A stretch of DNA of 64,000 nucleotides from Lachnospiraceae bacterium (GTDB lineage Bacteria > Bacillota > Clostridia > Lachnospirales > Lachnospiraceae), in the NCBI GenBank assembly GCA_015056905.1, contig SVFI01000001.1:186001-250000 (forward strand), written 5' to 3'. Of the stretch, positions 35,285-43,864 are shown piece after piece. The notes under the pieces were generated by a model that worked only from the letters and a program-made list of their open reading frames with translations, was not told the DNA's origin and did not search any database. Within the stretch, counting starts at the first letter, position 1; the number at the start of each line of letters is the position of its first letter. Both the position numbers and the translations under genes were made by a program.

Positions 35285-35332
35285 AAACTGCCTCCTTTTC
35301 TGCTTGTATTCTTCCCATTTTTTCCATGTAAA

Positions 35333-35361
35333 AGTATACCATAATCACGGAATTTTGACAC
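35333..35361 (-). promoter_or_regulatory. Promoter of deoB-prfC
   Basis: GTGTCA, 17 nt, TATACT on the minus strand. The -35 abuts the stop codon of spoIIIAH, so deoB has vegetative expression separate from the sporulation operon upstream. Confidence 0.65.
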
Positions 35362-36158
35362 TATTTTTCTGCCACCGGCGATATAATGATATTTTCTGCT
35401 GCAATTCCGGTTTTTCTCGTCACAATATCCTCAATCTGTGCACGCTGTGCGTCCGTCAGTTCCACTGCTGCCACAATGACATCCACCGTTTCTCCGGTAA
35501 TGCTGACTACCACATCTTCAAAGCCCTTTGCCTCGAGAAGAATTTCCGCCGAACACTCTTTCTGCGCGATGTCCGTCAGCGCAATCATGCTGTCCACCGC
35601 CTCCTGCTTTGCGCTGTCCGGCAAATTATCCGAATTGATAATTTCCATCAGTGCCTCTTTGTTTTTAGCACGTGTCTGCTCTTTTAAAACATTGGCTCCC
35701 TCCAGGGAACTGATCGCCGTTGTACTTGTAAAAACTGCCTCGCCCGGTGTTTCGCCATCGTAATCCTCCGTGACGGCCGCAGTAATATTTTCCCCCTGTT
35801 CCTCGTCGAGATAATCACTGTAAAGCATCTCATCCTCAGAATCCATACTGTCAATATCGGTCAAAGTTGCGGAAGCATCCAGCTCTGTCTCCTCCGTAAT
35901 CATTGCCAGTTCTTCCTCCGTCACATCGGTAATCTGCGACAGTTCGCCACCTTCTGTGATGTCTGTGATGTCCGCCAGTTCCTCCGTTCCGGTTACATCC
36001 GTCACCTCCGCCACCTGCGCTTCCTCAAACTGAGCCGACGTCGTGAACAAATCCTCTTCGTCCACCTTTTTGCCCATAAAATTCAAATACCCTGCGATCG
36101 CAATCATAAGCGCAAGCGCCGTAATCATGATCTGATTTCTTTTCCACAATTTTTTCAC
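35361..36158 (-). CDS. spoIIIAH: Stage III sporulation protein AH
   Basis: 265 residues. One N-terminal membrane segment (~10-30), then a long acidic region with repeated DITD/EEL motifs (~45-110) and a C-terminal YscJ/FliF-like ring-building domain (DSAKQEAVDSMIALTDIAQKECSAE, ILLEAKGFEDVVVSI). In B. subtilis it sits in the mother-cell membrane and binds forespore SpoIIQ across the intermembrane space. The acidic stretch between anchor and ring domain is long. Last gene of the spoIIIA operon. Confidence 0.9.
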   Translation of the reverse strand: MKKLWKRNQIMITALALMIAIAGYLNFMGKKVDEEDLFTTSAQFEEAQVAEVTDVTGTEELADITDITEGGELSQITDVTEEELAMITEETELDASATLTDIDSMDSEDEMLYSDYLDEEQGENITAAVTEDYDGETPGEAVFTSTTAISSLEGANVLKEQTRAKNKEALMEIINSDNLPDSAKQEAVDSMIALTDIAQKECSAEILLEAKGFEDVVVSITGETVDVIVAAVELTDAQRAQIEDIVTRKTGIAAENIIISPVAEK

Positions 36159-36176
36159 GGTAATCTCCTTCCCTGA

Positions 36177-36794
36177 CTATGTATTAAGTTTTACTACTCT
36201 AATTTTATGTTCTTCAATTCCAAATAATGCCATCACAAGCTGTGTGATATCGTTTTTTACCTGCACGTTGTCTGCCCCCTGTGCCGCCACTACTACGCCT
36301 CTGACAACCGGCACCACTTCCTTTACAACAATCGGTACCTGTCCTCCGTCACTCTGCGTCATAAGGACAACCTCGGAATCGTTCTCCGTCTCACTGATAC
36401 TTCTCGTACTGCCCTCTTGCGTTTCCTCCTCATTACGCTTTATGTAAGGACTGTTTCTCTCCACTATGATTTCCGATGACGAATGCATAGTTATGTAAAC
36501 CTTCGTTTTGCCGGCGCCGTCCATACTCTGCAAAAACTGTTCAAGCTGTGTGCAAAGACGCTGGCGGTATTGCTCCAATTCATCTCCCCCTGACACATCG
36601 CCCATTTCCGGATATACCTCGCCTTCCTCCGACTTCTCCTTTTGTACTTTTTTATCTTCTCCTTCCTGCCCTTTGAATGCGCCATTCTCCATCGGCATTG
36701 CTATAATCACAAGCATAATCCCTGCCAGAAAAAGCAACAGAAATCTATCTTTCCCCCAAGTCTGTAAACGCTCACCGATTTGATTCCACTTCAT
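36177..36794 (-). CDS. spoIIIAG: Stage III sporulation protein AG
   Basis: 205 residues from the ATG of MKWNQIGERL; the longer reading frame start lies inside spoIIIAF. One membrane segment (~19-36), a charged linker, then the ring-building domain including YITMHSSSEIIVERNSPY and VVPVVRGVVVAAQGADN with the C-terminal VMALFGIEEHKIRVVKL. In B. subtilis SpoIIIAG forms the large ring of the mother-cell to forespore channel. It overlaps spoIIIAF by 23 nt. Confidence 0.9.
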   Translation of the reverse strand: MKWNQIGERLQTWGKDRFLLLFLAGIMLVIIAMPMENGAFKGQEGEDKKVQKEKSEEGEVYPEMGDVSGGDELEQYRQRLCTQLEQFLQSMDGAGKTKVYITMHSSSEIIVERNSPYIKRNEEETQEGSTRSISETENDSEVVLMTQSDGGQVPIVVKEVVPVVRGVVVAAQGADNVQVKNDITQLVMALFGIEEHKIRVVKLNT

Positions 36795-37080
36795 AATTTT
36801 CTTCCATTCCCTCCACGATTTCAGACGCCGCCTGCGCACTGATTTCCTCCAGTTCATCTGCTCGTTCTGCGCTCATTTCCACTCTGCTTTCCCACTCCTG
36901 CTCCCACGCCCGATAACTCTCCCAAAAGATATCACCTGACAAAAAGGGGGAAAGAAAAATACAAAATGCAACCCAGCCTGTCAATGCACTCAAGTATTTT
37001 TCATACGTTTCATTTGGACACATATGCAAAAACACGCGTGCAAAAATAAAAAAGCAACATATTTTTTCAAGATACTCCAT
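36772..37080 (-). CDS. spoIIIAF: Stage III sporulation protein AF
   Basis: 102 residues from MEYLEKICCFF. The start overlaps the spoIIIAE stop by one base (TAATG), with GGAGGAGGG inside the end of spoIIIAE. Two membrane segments and a charged C-terminal helix. It is shorter than the B. subtilis protein (about 200 residues), lacking most of the soluble domain. Identity rests largely on position between AE and AG. Confidence 0.8.
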   Translation of the reverse strand: MEYLEKICCFFIFARVFLHMCPNETYEKYLSALTGWVAFCIFLSPFLSGDIFWESYRAWEQEWESRVEMSAERADELEEISAQAASEIVEGMEENYEVESNR

Positions 37081-38135
37081 TACCCTCCTCCTTTGAGCAT
37101 AAGCATGGTCATTGCAACGGAAACACAAAATGCAATGGCAGCACAGGTCACAATGCGCATAACAAGAATACCTCCGTCACCGATTTTGGTAATCGTGTCG
37201 GACATCTGGCTCTGCCCCATCATACGGACACAGGCCGCCGCCAGCTTCATCGACATGGAAATGCACAGCAGTTTCCATACCGGACGCAGAATGACCAAAA
37301 ACAGAAACACCATTGCCGCCGCACCGATACTGCTTTGGATCAGCCCCGCAGAACCGAGAAGGACATTTGTCACCGATTCGGACATATCTCCGATTCCCGG
37401 AAGTGCACCGACCGCCTTTTGAAACACGGTCTTCTGCACACCGTCAAGCCGCGTGGAAATTGCATTCTGCAAGCCACTAACCGCTACTGTCACAGTAAGA
37501 CACAGCCGAATCCCCCATGAAATAAGCCGTTCCAAAAGCCGCACAAACTCCTTCATCCGACGTTTCTCATCAAGCCCGTCCATAATCACAAGAAACGCAT
37601 ACGATTGCGTTACCGGAAGCAGAAGTCCTGCCAATATGTAATCCATTCCCGCAAGCAACAGAATAACAAACTCATAATGTGCCGCCGCGGTGACAGCGCC
37701 ACCGGCCAGAGATACGGACAAACAGTAAGCCGGGACTAACGCCGCCATAAACTGCCTGCAGACCTCAAGCACCTCTCTCCCCGTTTCCATCATTTGTCCG
37801 AAACATTTTAACAGCAAAAGCACAAGCAACAGATACACCAGATAATGCGCAATATCCGCCACCTGTCTGCTCTTTACTACTCCGAAGGTATAATGAAGCA
37901 GCATGGAAAAAAGGCCGAGTACCAGCACCGTGACAAGCAGGCTCTTGCTCTCCCGAATCCCCGGCAAACAAATATCTGTAAGCGCAGCCCCTATCATCTC
38001 CATCGCAGCGCTGAAATTCCCCGTGGCAAGTTCCTGTGTAATATCGGAAAACCCATACTTTCCAACGTTTGCCATGCGCTCCACCAATGCATTTACTTCC
38101 GCCAAATCAAGCTGTTGCCAAATCTTTTCATTCAT
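37080..38135 (-). CDS. spoIIIAE: Stage III sporulation protein AE
   Basis: 351 residues from MNEKIWQQL, whose ATG overlaps the spoIIIAD stop (ATGA). About seven membrane segments with the conserved GYFSDITQEL-like start region and LPGIGDMSESVTNVLLGSAGLIQSSIGAAAM. With this start there is no signal peptide, unlike the B. subtilis protein; the longer frame does not supply a convincing one either. Polytopic part of the feeding-tube channel. Confidence 0.9.
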   Translation of the reverse strand: MNEKIWQQLDLAEVNALVERMANVGKYGFSDITQELATGNFSAAMEMIGAALTDICLPGIRESKSLLVTVLVLGLFSMLLHYTFGVVKSRQVADIAHYLVYLLLVLLLLKCFGQMMETGREVLEVCRQFMAALVPAYCLSVSLAGGAVTAAAHYEFVILLLAGMDYILAGLLLPVTQSYAFLVIMDGLDEKRRMKEFVRLLERLISWGIRLCLTVTVAVSGLQNAISTRLDGVQKTVFQKAVGALPGIGDMSESVTNVLLGSAGLIQSSIGAAAMVFLFLVILRPVWKLLCISMSMKLAAACVRMMGQSQMSDTITKIGDGGILVMRIVTCAAIAFCVSVAMTMLMLKGGG

Positions 38136-38521
38136 CCGACATAATACCCCGTCACCGTCTGCAGAAGCGCCCAAAGCACAGGCATTCCAAGGAGCATGAC
38201 CGCAACCTTTCCGCACAGTTCAATCTGACCTGCCATCAACGCATTTCCGCTATCTCTACACACACCGCTTGCAAATTCACACAGATAAGTGATTCCCAGC
38301 GCCTTCCACAATACTCCCATATATTCGGAAACATCACCAAGATACCGCTCCCATGACCTAAGTATCTCAGACAAATCAAGCAAAAATCCGAGAAGATACA
38401 CAGCAAGCACCACACCTGCCGTCAAGGAAAGCAGAAGCGCCCACTCGCTTTTATAAGAGCGCATCATCAATATCAGAATTACCGCCGCTATTGCAAACAG
38501 CGCTATCTTTATGACATCCAT
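38132..38521 (-). CDS. spoIIIAD: Stage III sporulation protein AD
   Basis: 129 residues from MDVIKIALFA with GGGAGGATGAGGG upstream; the longer frame start runs back into spoIIIAC. Four membrane segments including KALGITYLCEFASGVCRDSGN, conserved in SpoIIIAC/AD. Lies 4 nt after spoIIIAC. Confidence 0.9.
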   Translation of the reverse strand: MDVIKIALFAIAAVILILMMRSYKSEWALLLSLTAGVVLAVYLLGFLLDLSEILRSWERYLGDVSEYMGVLWKALGITYLCEFASGVCRDSGNALMAGQIELCGKVAVMLLGMPVLWALLQTVTGYYVG

Positions 38522-38525
38522 ACCC

Positions 38526-38726
38526 TCATCCTCCCAGATGAAACAGTCGTTCCACACTCTCAAATAAATCGCTGATATACGGCAAAAGCCATGACAAAAC
38601 GAGAATCAGTCCCGCAAGTCCCACAAAAAAAGAATACTCCTCTTTCCCGCTGTTCTTAAGCACCTGCCCGAGTATCATCACAAGAATTCCCACTGCCGCC
38701 ATTTTAAACAGCAACGCAACACTCAT
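38526..38726 (-). CDS. spoIIIAC: Stage III sporulation protein AC
   Basis: 66 residues from MSVALLFKMAAVGI with AAGGGAGAA upstream; a longer in-frame start at 38804 would overlap spoIIIAB and lacks a site. Two membrane segments with ILGQVLKNSGKEEYSFFVGLAGLI. The size matches the family. Channel component with SpoIIIAD. Confidence 0.92.
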   Translation of the reverse strand: MSVALLFKMAAVGILVMILGQVLKNSGKEEYSFFVGLAGLILVLSWLLPYISDLFESVERLFHLGG

Positions 38727-38740
38727 TCGTTTTCTCCCTT

Positions 38741-39250
38741 CTAAAACAGAAGAATACATACAAACACACCCGACATGATTCCAAGCGTCTGATATAGCTT
38801 GCATTTTTCTTCCTTTTGTTCCGACAATCTGTGGAGCAAAAGCTCCAGCCTCTGCTCATATGCCTTAAGAGCCCGACTCTGTCCCTTTGCATCCGAAAAA
38901 CCGGTCTGCTGCATACAGTCTAAAAACTCCCGATAATCCTTTTTATTCATCGTATCTTTGAGCATTGCCGCATTATTTTTCCAAAGAAAAGAAACGTCCT
39001 CTCCGGAAAAAGCATCCATCTGCTCTGCTACCTTCTTCAAAAAATCAGAAAACGGTGCCTCCATACGGTCCGCACTTCGGCGAAATGCTTCCGGAAGCGA
39101 TGCATACTCACAGACGACAAGATCATTGATGTAGTGCATCATATCCCTGACCTGTCCGAGCACCCGTATCCGCATGGAATACTCACCGACAAGTGAAAAT
39201 CCGACACCTCCCGTGCCTGCGAGCACAAGCAGGAAACCTAACCATTTCAT
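38741..39250 (-). CDS. spoIIIAB: Stage III sporulation protein AB
   Basis: 169 residues. Membrane segments at both ends and a helical cytoplasmic middle resembling the type II/IV secretion GspF fold (LPEAFRRSADRMEAPFSDFL ... QRLELLLHRLSEQKEEKCKLYQTLG). It overlaps spoIIIAA by 4 nt (ATGA). Likely partner of the SpoIIIAA ATPase. Confidence 0.91.
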   Translation of the reverse strand: MKWLGFLLVLAGTGGVGFSLVGEYSMRIRVLGQVRDMMHYINDLVVCEYASLPEAFRRSADRMEAPFSDFLKKVAEQMDAFSGEDVSFLWKNNAAMLKDTMNKKDYREFLDCMQQTGFSDAKGQSRALKAYEQRLELLLHRLSEQKEEKCKLYQTLGIMSGVFVCILLF

Positions 39251-40197
39251 ATTATGACTTCTCCCTTCTCATCATAAAGGTGCGCACTGTATTTTTCTTT
39301 TATTAGAAGAAACCGTTTAAAGTACGTTGCCGTCAACAGTGGCTGCAAATAGGGCTTTTCCATAAGTTCTTCCGGAGAATCCCCATGAATGGTCGCCATA
39401 ACGCGGACTCCGCAATGAAGAAGCAAAAGCAGAGTCTCCACATCTTCTTTCGTTGCAATCTCATCCACAGCGATGACTTCCGGTGCCATGGAGCGCAACA
39501 TCATCTCCATCCCAAATGCCTTCGGACATGCATCAAGCACATCCGTCCGCATTCCGACGTCGCTCTGCGGCTCTCCCATAAAACATCCGGCGATTTCACT
39601 TCTCTCGTCCACCACGGACACAACACATCCTCTTCTCTCCCTGCTGCCATCGGATATTTGACGAACCACGTCCCTGAGCATCGTTGTCTTCCCCATACCC
39701 GGCGGTGCAATAATGAGACAATTATGTATCTTGTCCGTCCCCTCCTCGTACAAAAAAGGAAGAAACGGAGTCGCAACTCCTTTGACCTCATGCGAAATGC
39801 GGATATTTAAAAATCGAATATTCCGAATTCCGCTAATGCCGTCCGCCGTGCGAATCGCCTGTCCTGCGACTCCGACACGATGTCCGCCCGAGACAGTAAG
39901 GAATCCCTGCTTGAGTGCCTCACCATACGCATACGGCGAATATTGACACAGATAGGAAAATATGTTGTCCACCTGTCCGGTCTCAAGGCAGATTGCATCC
40001 GAAAACGCGTTACCTTCGGCTAACTTTTCTTCTCCCACCGAGGTCAGATAATACTCTTTTCCGTGTCGGTAAATCATAACAGGTCTCCCCGCCCGAATTC
40101 TGATTTCCGACAAATCCCCGCAATGCCGCGCAACCCCCTCAAACAAATGTCGCAAACTACTCGGAAACAGTTGTAAGATACTTTTTTCTTTCACCAT
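39247..40197 (-). CDS. spoIIIAA: Stage III sporulation protein AA (ATPase)
   Basis: 316 residues from the ATG preceded by AAAGAGGTGAAG; the frame extends 12 codons to a TTG inside the preceding terminator and is unlikely to be used. Walker A APPGMGKTT near residue 155 and Walker B VIAVDEIATKEDVE, with R-rich LSEIRIRAGRPV near the start, as in secretion ATPases. It energises the mother-cell channel. First gene of spoIIIAA-AH. Confidence 0.94.
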   Translation of the reverse strand: MVKEKSILQLFPSSLRHLFEGVARHCGDLSEIRIRAGRPVMIYRHGKEYYLTSVGEEKLAEGNAFSDAICLETGQVDNIFSYLCQYSPYAYGEALKQGFLTVSGGHRVGVAGQAIRTADGISGIRNIRFLNIRISHEVKGVATPFLPFLYEEGTDKIHNCLIIAPPGMGKTTMLRDVVRQISDGSRERRGCVVSVVDERSEIAGCFMGEPQSDVGMRTDVLDACPKAFGMEMMLRSMAPEVIAVDEIATKEDVETLLLLLHCGVRVMATIHGDSPEELMEKPYLQPLLTATYFKRFLLIKEKYSAHLYDEKGEVII

Positions 40198-40217
40198 ATT
40201 CTTCACCTCTTTAAACA

Positions 40218-40262
40218 AAAAAACATAGGACAAGGCTGATACCCTATCCTATGCTTGTTTCA
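40218..40262 (-). terminator. Terminator of the coiled-coil operon
   Basis: Stem CATAGGA / TCCTATG extended by AAACA / TGTTT, followed on the minus strand by TTTTTTT. It lies 16 nt after the stop at 40278 and overlaps the putative sigma-E promoter of spoIIIA. Confidence 0.75.
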
Positions 40263-40274
40263 TTTTGAATATGC
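40246..40274 (-). promoter_or_regulatory. Putative sigma-E promoter of the spoIIIA operon
   Basis: GCATATT, 14 nt, CATAGGAT on the minus strand. This resembles the mother-cell sigma-E pattern (ATATT, 13-15 nt, CATACA-T) and would start transcription about 40 nt before the spoIIIAA ATG. In B. subtilis spoIIIA is a sigma-E operon. The -10 differs from consensus at two bases. Confidence 0.55.
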
Positions 40275-40277
40275 TAT

Positions 40278-40787
40278 TTATTTTTCCTCTGTTTCTTTTT
40301 CCGCAGCCGCTTCCTGTGCCTGTTTCATCTGCATCTCCTGCACGACAAACGGGTCATCGATATGAAGCATAAGTACTTCTATCTGTTCTTTGTGCTGGTC
40401 AATCTCCTTGCGGAGTGCCGCCATCTTATCTTTGAATGCTGTCTGAACCTCGTCAAGTTGCTCCGCATAAAGCTTTTTCATTTTCTCAAGCTCTGCCTCA
40501 TGCTCTTTTTTGAGCTCTTCTGTTTCCCGCTCGTGTTCCGACTGCATCTGTTTTTCTTTCTCTGCAAACTCTTTCTGTAAAGATTCTTTCAACTTTGCCT
40601 TCTCTTTTGCAAGGATATCATTGATGACTCCGTTCGCCTTATCGAGTTCTTTTTCCACTTCCTCCTCCAGCGTTTTCATTACCTTGCGCCATTCTACCCC
40701 TGCTGTGATATGCACCGGCCGCTCTTCCTCTGCCTGACTCATCGCCGCCTTCATAGCCTCCACAGCTTTGATTGCTTCTTCGCTCAT
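40278..40787 (-). CDS. Coiled-coil protein sharing the 49-residue repeat
   Basis: 169 residues, almost wholly helical and highly charged, with no signal or membrane segment. Residues ~35-95 form one coiled coil (LEEEVEKELDKANGVINDIL). Residues 96-145 carry one copy of the repeat found five times in the upstream gene (HEAELEKMKKLYAEQLDEV), and the tail is acidic. Start with GGAGGAAGG. It begins 24 nt after that gene and ends at a terminator, so the two form an operon. I recognise no named family; a cytoplasmic structural or scaffold role is only a guess. Confidence 0.7.
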   Translation of the reverse strand: MSEEAIKAVEAMKAAMSQAEEERPVHITAGVEWRKVMKTLEEEVEKELDKANGVINDILAKEKAKLKESLQKEFAEKEKQMQSEHERETEELKKEHEAELEKMKKLYAEQLDEVQTAFKDKMAALRKEIDQHKEQIEVLMLHIDDPFVVQEMQMKQAQEAAAEKETEEK

Positions 40788-40811
40788 TTCTGCCTTCCTC
40801 CGTTGTCTTTC

Positions 40812-41588
40812 TTATGATAATAAATTTCCTATCTGTGCTTTAAACGAATCAATCTGTGCCTGCAAACTCGCATTCTTCTGGCGGAACGCCTCCTGCACTT
40901 CCATAAGCTGCTCGTCATAGAGCTTTTTCATCTTCTCAAGCTCATCCTCATGGGACTGTGCATTGCTCTTGTAAAGAAGCATCTGTTCCTGCGCTGCATC
41001 AATTTCTTTCTGCTGCTGGGAAAGCTTTGCCTGAAATACTTCCTGAATTTCGGAGATCATACTCTCATAGATATGTTTCATTCGCGACATTTCTGCCTCA
41101 TGTTCACTCTGTATCTTCTGCACTTCATCGCTTCCGTTACCGAAAAGTTCCAGTGCCATGGATTCCTTTTTCTGACGGAAGGCTGTCTGAATCTCTTCAA
41201 TCTGTTCATGATAAAGATTCTTCATCTTCTCAAGCTGTGCTTCCTGCTTCTTGTTCTCTTCCTCAAACTGTTCACTCTTCTGACGATACTGCTCCATCTC
41301 ATTTTGAAGCGAATCGTTCCTGTCACGGAATGCGGACTGAAGTTCTTCAATCTGTTCATGATAAAGCTTTTTCATCTTCTCAAGCTCCGCCTCGTGCGCA
41401 GCCGCCATTCCTTCTGTGTTGTTTTTTTCCTTGTATTCTTCCAAATCCTGCTTTAAGCTGGCTGTCTTGGCTCTGAACGCCGCCTGCACTTCATCAAGCT
41501 GCTCATGGTAAAGCTTCTTCATTTTATCCAGTTCTGCCTGATGTTCTTTCTTACTGATTCCTCCAAGTAAATTCAACAAAAAACTCAT
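40812..41588 (-). CDS. Coiled-coil protein with five 49-residue repeats
   Basis: 258 residues from the ATG with GGAG 10 nt upstream. After a short hydrophobic N-terminus (SFLLNLLGGI) it consists of five repeats at about 16-64, 65-114, 115-162, 163-212 and 213-258. Each opens HEAELEKMKKLYHEQ(I/L)EE(I/V)Q(T/A)AFR, then a variable helix. The 48-50 residue period equals seven heptads, so the repeats can stack in register in one long coiled coil. Repeat 4 is the most divergent. No family recognised. It is the first gene of a two-gene operon between spoIIIA and pnp. Confidence 0.75.
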   Translation of the reverse strand: MSFLLNLLGGISKKEHQAELDKMKKLYHEQLDEVQAAFRAKTASLKQDLEEYKEKNNTEGMAAAHEAELEKMKKLYHEQIEELQSAFRDRNDSLQNEMEQYRQKSEQFEEENKKQEAQLEKMKNLYHEQIEEIQTAFRQKKESMALELFGNGSDEVQKIQSEHEAEMSRMKHIYESMISEIQEVFQAKLSQQQKEIDAAQEQMLLYKSNAQSHEDELEKMKKLYDEQLMEVQEAFRQKNASLQAQIDSFKAQIGNLLS

Positions 41589-41627
41589 TCGCAACACACT
41601 CCGTTTCTCTGCTGTAATAATATGTTT

Positions 41628-41656
41628 ATTTTAGCATTTATTTCTGTACTTGTAAA
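41628..41656 (-). promoter_or_regulatory. Promoter of the coiled-coil operon
   Basis: TTTACA, 17 nt, TAAAAT with TG one base before the -10 on the minus strand, 40 nt upstream of the start codon. It directly follows the pnp terminator, so the operon has its own vegetative-type expression. Confidence 0.65.
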
Positions 41657-41659
41657 ATA

Positions 41660-41712
41660 AAAAAGGAAGTTCCGCGCCCCGACCGAAAACGGTCTTTGGG
41701 CAGAACTCCCTT
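41660..41712 (-). terminator. Terminator of pnp
   Basis: Arms GGGAGTTCTGCCC / GGGCGCGGAACTTCC with an inner GACCG / CGGTC hairpin; TTTTTT follows on the minus strand. It begins 14 nt after the pnp stop. Confidence 0.85.
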
Positions 41713-41725
41713 AATTTCTCTTATA

Positions 41726-43810
41726 TTACTGTGCGTCTTTGATAGAGAAGCTGAGTCTTCCCATCTTGTCCTTTCCGAGACATACGACTGTCACAACATC
41801 TCCGAGTGTGAGAACATCTTCCACATGATTGATTCTCTCTTTTGCAATCTTAGAAATGTGCACCATTCCTTCTTTGCCCGGTGCAAATTCAATGAACGCA
41901 CCGAACTCTTTGATACTTACTACAGAACCTGTGTATTTCTGTCCTTCTACGAAGTCAGAAGCAATCATCTTAATCATTTCGATTGCCTTATCCATTCCTG
42001 TCTGGTCATTTCCGCATACAGAAACAGCACCATCGTCTGTAATATCAATCTTAACACCTGTACGTGCAATAATCTCGTTGATTGTTTTTCCGCGCTGACC
42101 AACAACATCACCGATTTTTTCAGGATCAATCTGAATCTGGACAATCTTCGGTGCATACTGACCAACCTCTGCACGCGGCTGGGCAATGGCAGGTTTCATA
42201 CACGTATCCATGATGAAAAGTCGCGCTTCTCTTGTTCTGCGGATTGCTTCTTCCACGATCGGTCTTGTCAGACCGTGAATCTTGATATCCATCTGGATTG
42301 CTGTGATACCGTCTGTTGTACCTGTTACCTTAAAGTCCATATCTCCGAAGAAATCTTCAAGACCCTGGATATCTGTTAAAACGATGTAATCATCGTCTGT
42401 ATCGCCTGTTACGAGACCACAGGAAATACCTGCAACCATCTTCTTAATCGGAACACCTGCTGCCATAAGTGACATACAAGATGCACATGTGGAAGCCATA
42501 GATGTAGAACCGTTAGATTCAAATGTTTCAGAAACGGTACGGATTGCATATGGGAACTCTTCTGTCGAAGGAAGAACTGCCATAAGTGCTTTCTCTGCAA
42601 GTGCACCGTGTCCGATTTCACGACGTCCCGGTCCTCTGCTGACTTTTGTTTCACCAACGGAGTATGACGGGAAGTTGTAGTGGTGCATATATCTCTTTGC
42701 TGTAATGTTTGCATCAAGTCCGTCTACTTTCTGCATTTCAGATAACGGAGCAAGTGTTGTCACGTTACAAATCTGTGTCTGTCCACGTGTGAACATAGCA
42801 GAACCGTGTACACGAGGAATGATATCTACCTCTGCATCCAGTTTTCTGATCTGATCAATGGCACGACCGTCCGGACGTTTGTGATCTTTTAAGATCATCT
42901 TACGAACTGTCTTTTTCTGATACTGATATACTGCTTCGCCAAGAACAGCAAGCCAGTCTTCTTTATCAGCGAAAGCTTCTTCTAATTTTTCTGTTACCTT
43001 GCGGATATTTTCTTCACGAACCTGTTTTTCGTCTGTGAATACTGCCTCTTCCATTTCAGCCGGAGGAACGATTTCCTTGATGGCTGCAAACATTTCTTCC
43101 GGAATCGCACAACTTACATATTCGTGTTTCGGTTTTCCTACTTCTGCAACAATCTTGTTGATGAAAGCGATGATTTCTTTGTTGATTCCGTCAGCCATGT
43201 AAATAGCTTCCAAAATCTTATCTTCCGGAACTTCATTTGCTCCGGCTTCAATCATGATAACTTTTTCAGATGTAGATGCAACTGTCATCTGAAGGTCACC
43301 GTTGTCCCACTGTTCCTGATTCGGGTTGATAACGAACTCGCCGTCCACAAGACCAACCTGTGTCATTGCACATGGACCGTCAAACGGAATATCAGAAATA
43401 CATGTTGCAATGGATGTACCGAGCATAGCTACAAGTTCCGGACGACATTCCGGATCCACGCTCATTACCATATTGTGAAGTGTCACATCATTTCTGTAGT
43501 CCTTCGGGAATAACGGACGCATCGGTCTGTCGATCACACGGCTTGTAAGGATGGCATTTTCGCTTGCCTTTCCTTCCCTCTTATTAAATCCTCCCGGGAT
43601 TTTACCTACTGCATATAATTTTTCTTCATACTCAACGCTGCATGGGAAGAAATCAATTCCGTCTCTCGGTTTTTCTGAAGCGGTTGCTGTGGATAATACA
43701 GTTGTTTCACCATAATGCATAAACGCACAGCCGTTTGCCTGTTTGCCTACTCTGCCGATGTCTACTCTAAGTGTACGTCCGGCAAGTTCCATTGTGTAAC
43801 TCTTATACAT
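41726..43810 (-). CDS. pnp: Polynucleotide phosphorylase
   Basis: 694 residues from the ATG with GAAGGAG upstream; the 11-codon longer start at 43843 lacks a site. Two RNase PH domains (first with GKIPGGFNKREGKASENAIL, second with TSGSTSMASTCASCMSLMAAGV), a KH domain (IGDVVGQRGKTINEIIARTG) and an S1 domain (YTGSVVSIKEFGAFIEFAPGKEGMVH). Phosphorolytic 3'-5' RNA decay. Follows rpsO, the usual order, with a long structured leader between. Confidence 0.96.
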   Translation of the reverse strand: MYKSYTMELAGRTLRVDIGRVGKQANGCAFMHYGETTVLSTATASEKPRDGIDFFPCSVEYEEKLYAVGKIPGGFNKREGKASENAILTSRVIDRPMRPLFPKDYRNDVTLHNMVMSVDPECRPELVAMLGTSIATCISDIPFDGPCAMTQVGLVDGEFVINPNQEQWDNGDLQMTVASTSEKVIMIEAGANEVPEDKILEAIYMADGINKEIIAFINKIVAEVGKPKHEYVSCAIPEEMFAAIKEIVPPAEMEEAVFTDEKQVREENIRKVTEKLEEAFADKEDWLAVLGEAVYQYQKKTVRKMILKDHKRPDGRAIDQIRKLDAEVDIIPRVHGSAMFTRGQTQICNVTTLAPLSEMQKVDGLDANITAKRYMHHYNFPSYSVGETKVSRGPGRREIGHGALAEKALMAVLPSTEEFPYAIRTVSETFESNGSTSMASTCASCMSLMAAGVPIKKMVAGISCGLVTGDTDDDYIVLTDIQGLEDFFGDMDFKVTGTTDGITAIQMDIKIHGLTRPIVEEAIRRTREARLFIMDTCMKPAIAQPRAEVGQYAPKIVQIQIDPEKIGDVVGQRGKTINEIIARTGVKIDITDDGAVSVCGNDQTGMDKAIEMIKMIASDFVEGQKYTGSVVSIKEFGAFIEFAPGKEGMVHISKIAKERINHVEDVLTLGDVVTVVCLGKDKMGRLSFSIKDAQ

Positions 43811-43864
43811 CTTACTCTCCTTCTCTTTCCGGGCTTTGCCCAATTTGGTGTTTCTACTTATAAC

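Noticed and set aside
38135..38216. Longer SpoIIIAE start supplying a signal peptide
   Set aside because: The added 27 residues are not hydrophobic enough, and the internal ATG overlaps the spoIIIAD stop in a coupled ATGA.
40197..40233. TTG start extending SpoIIIAA by 12 residues
   Set aside because: It lies inside the upstream terminator and the good ribosome site AAAGAGGTGAAG precedes the internal ATG.
40812..41588. DNA repeats in the coiled-coil gene as a regulatory or CRISPR-like array
   Set aside because: The repeats are in frame, encode the 49-residue protein repeat and vary at codon third positions, so they are coding repeats.
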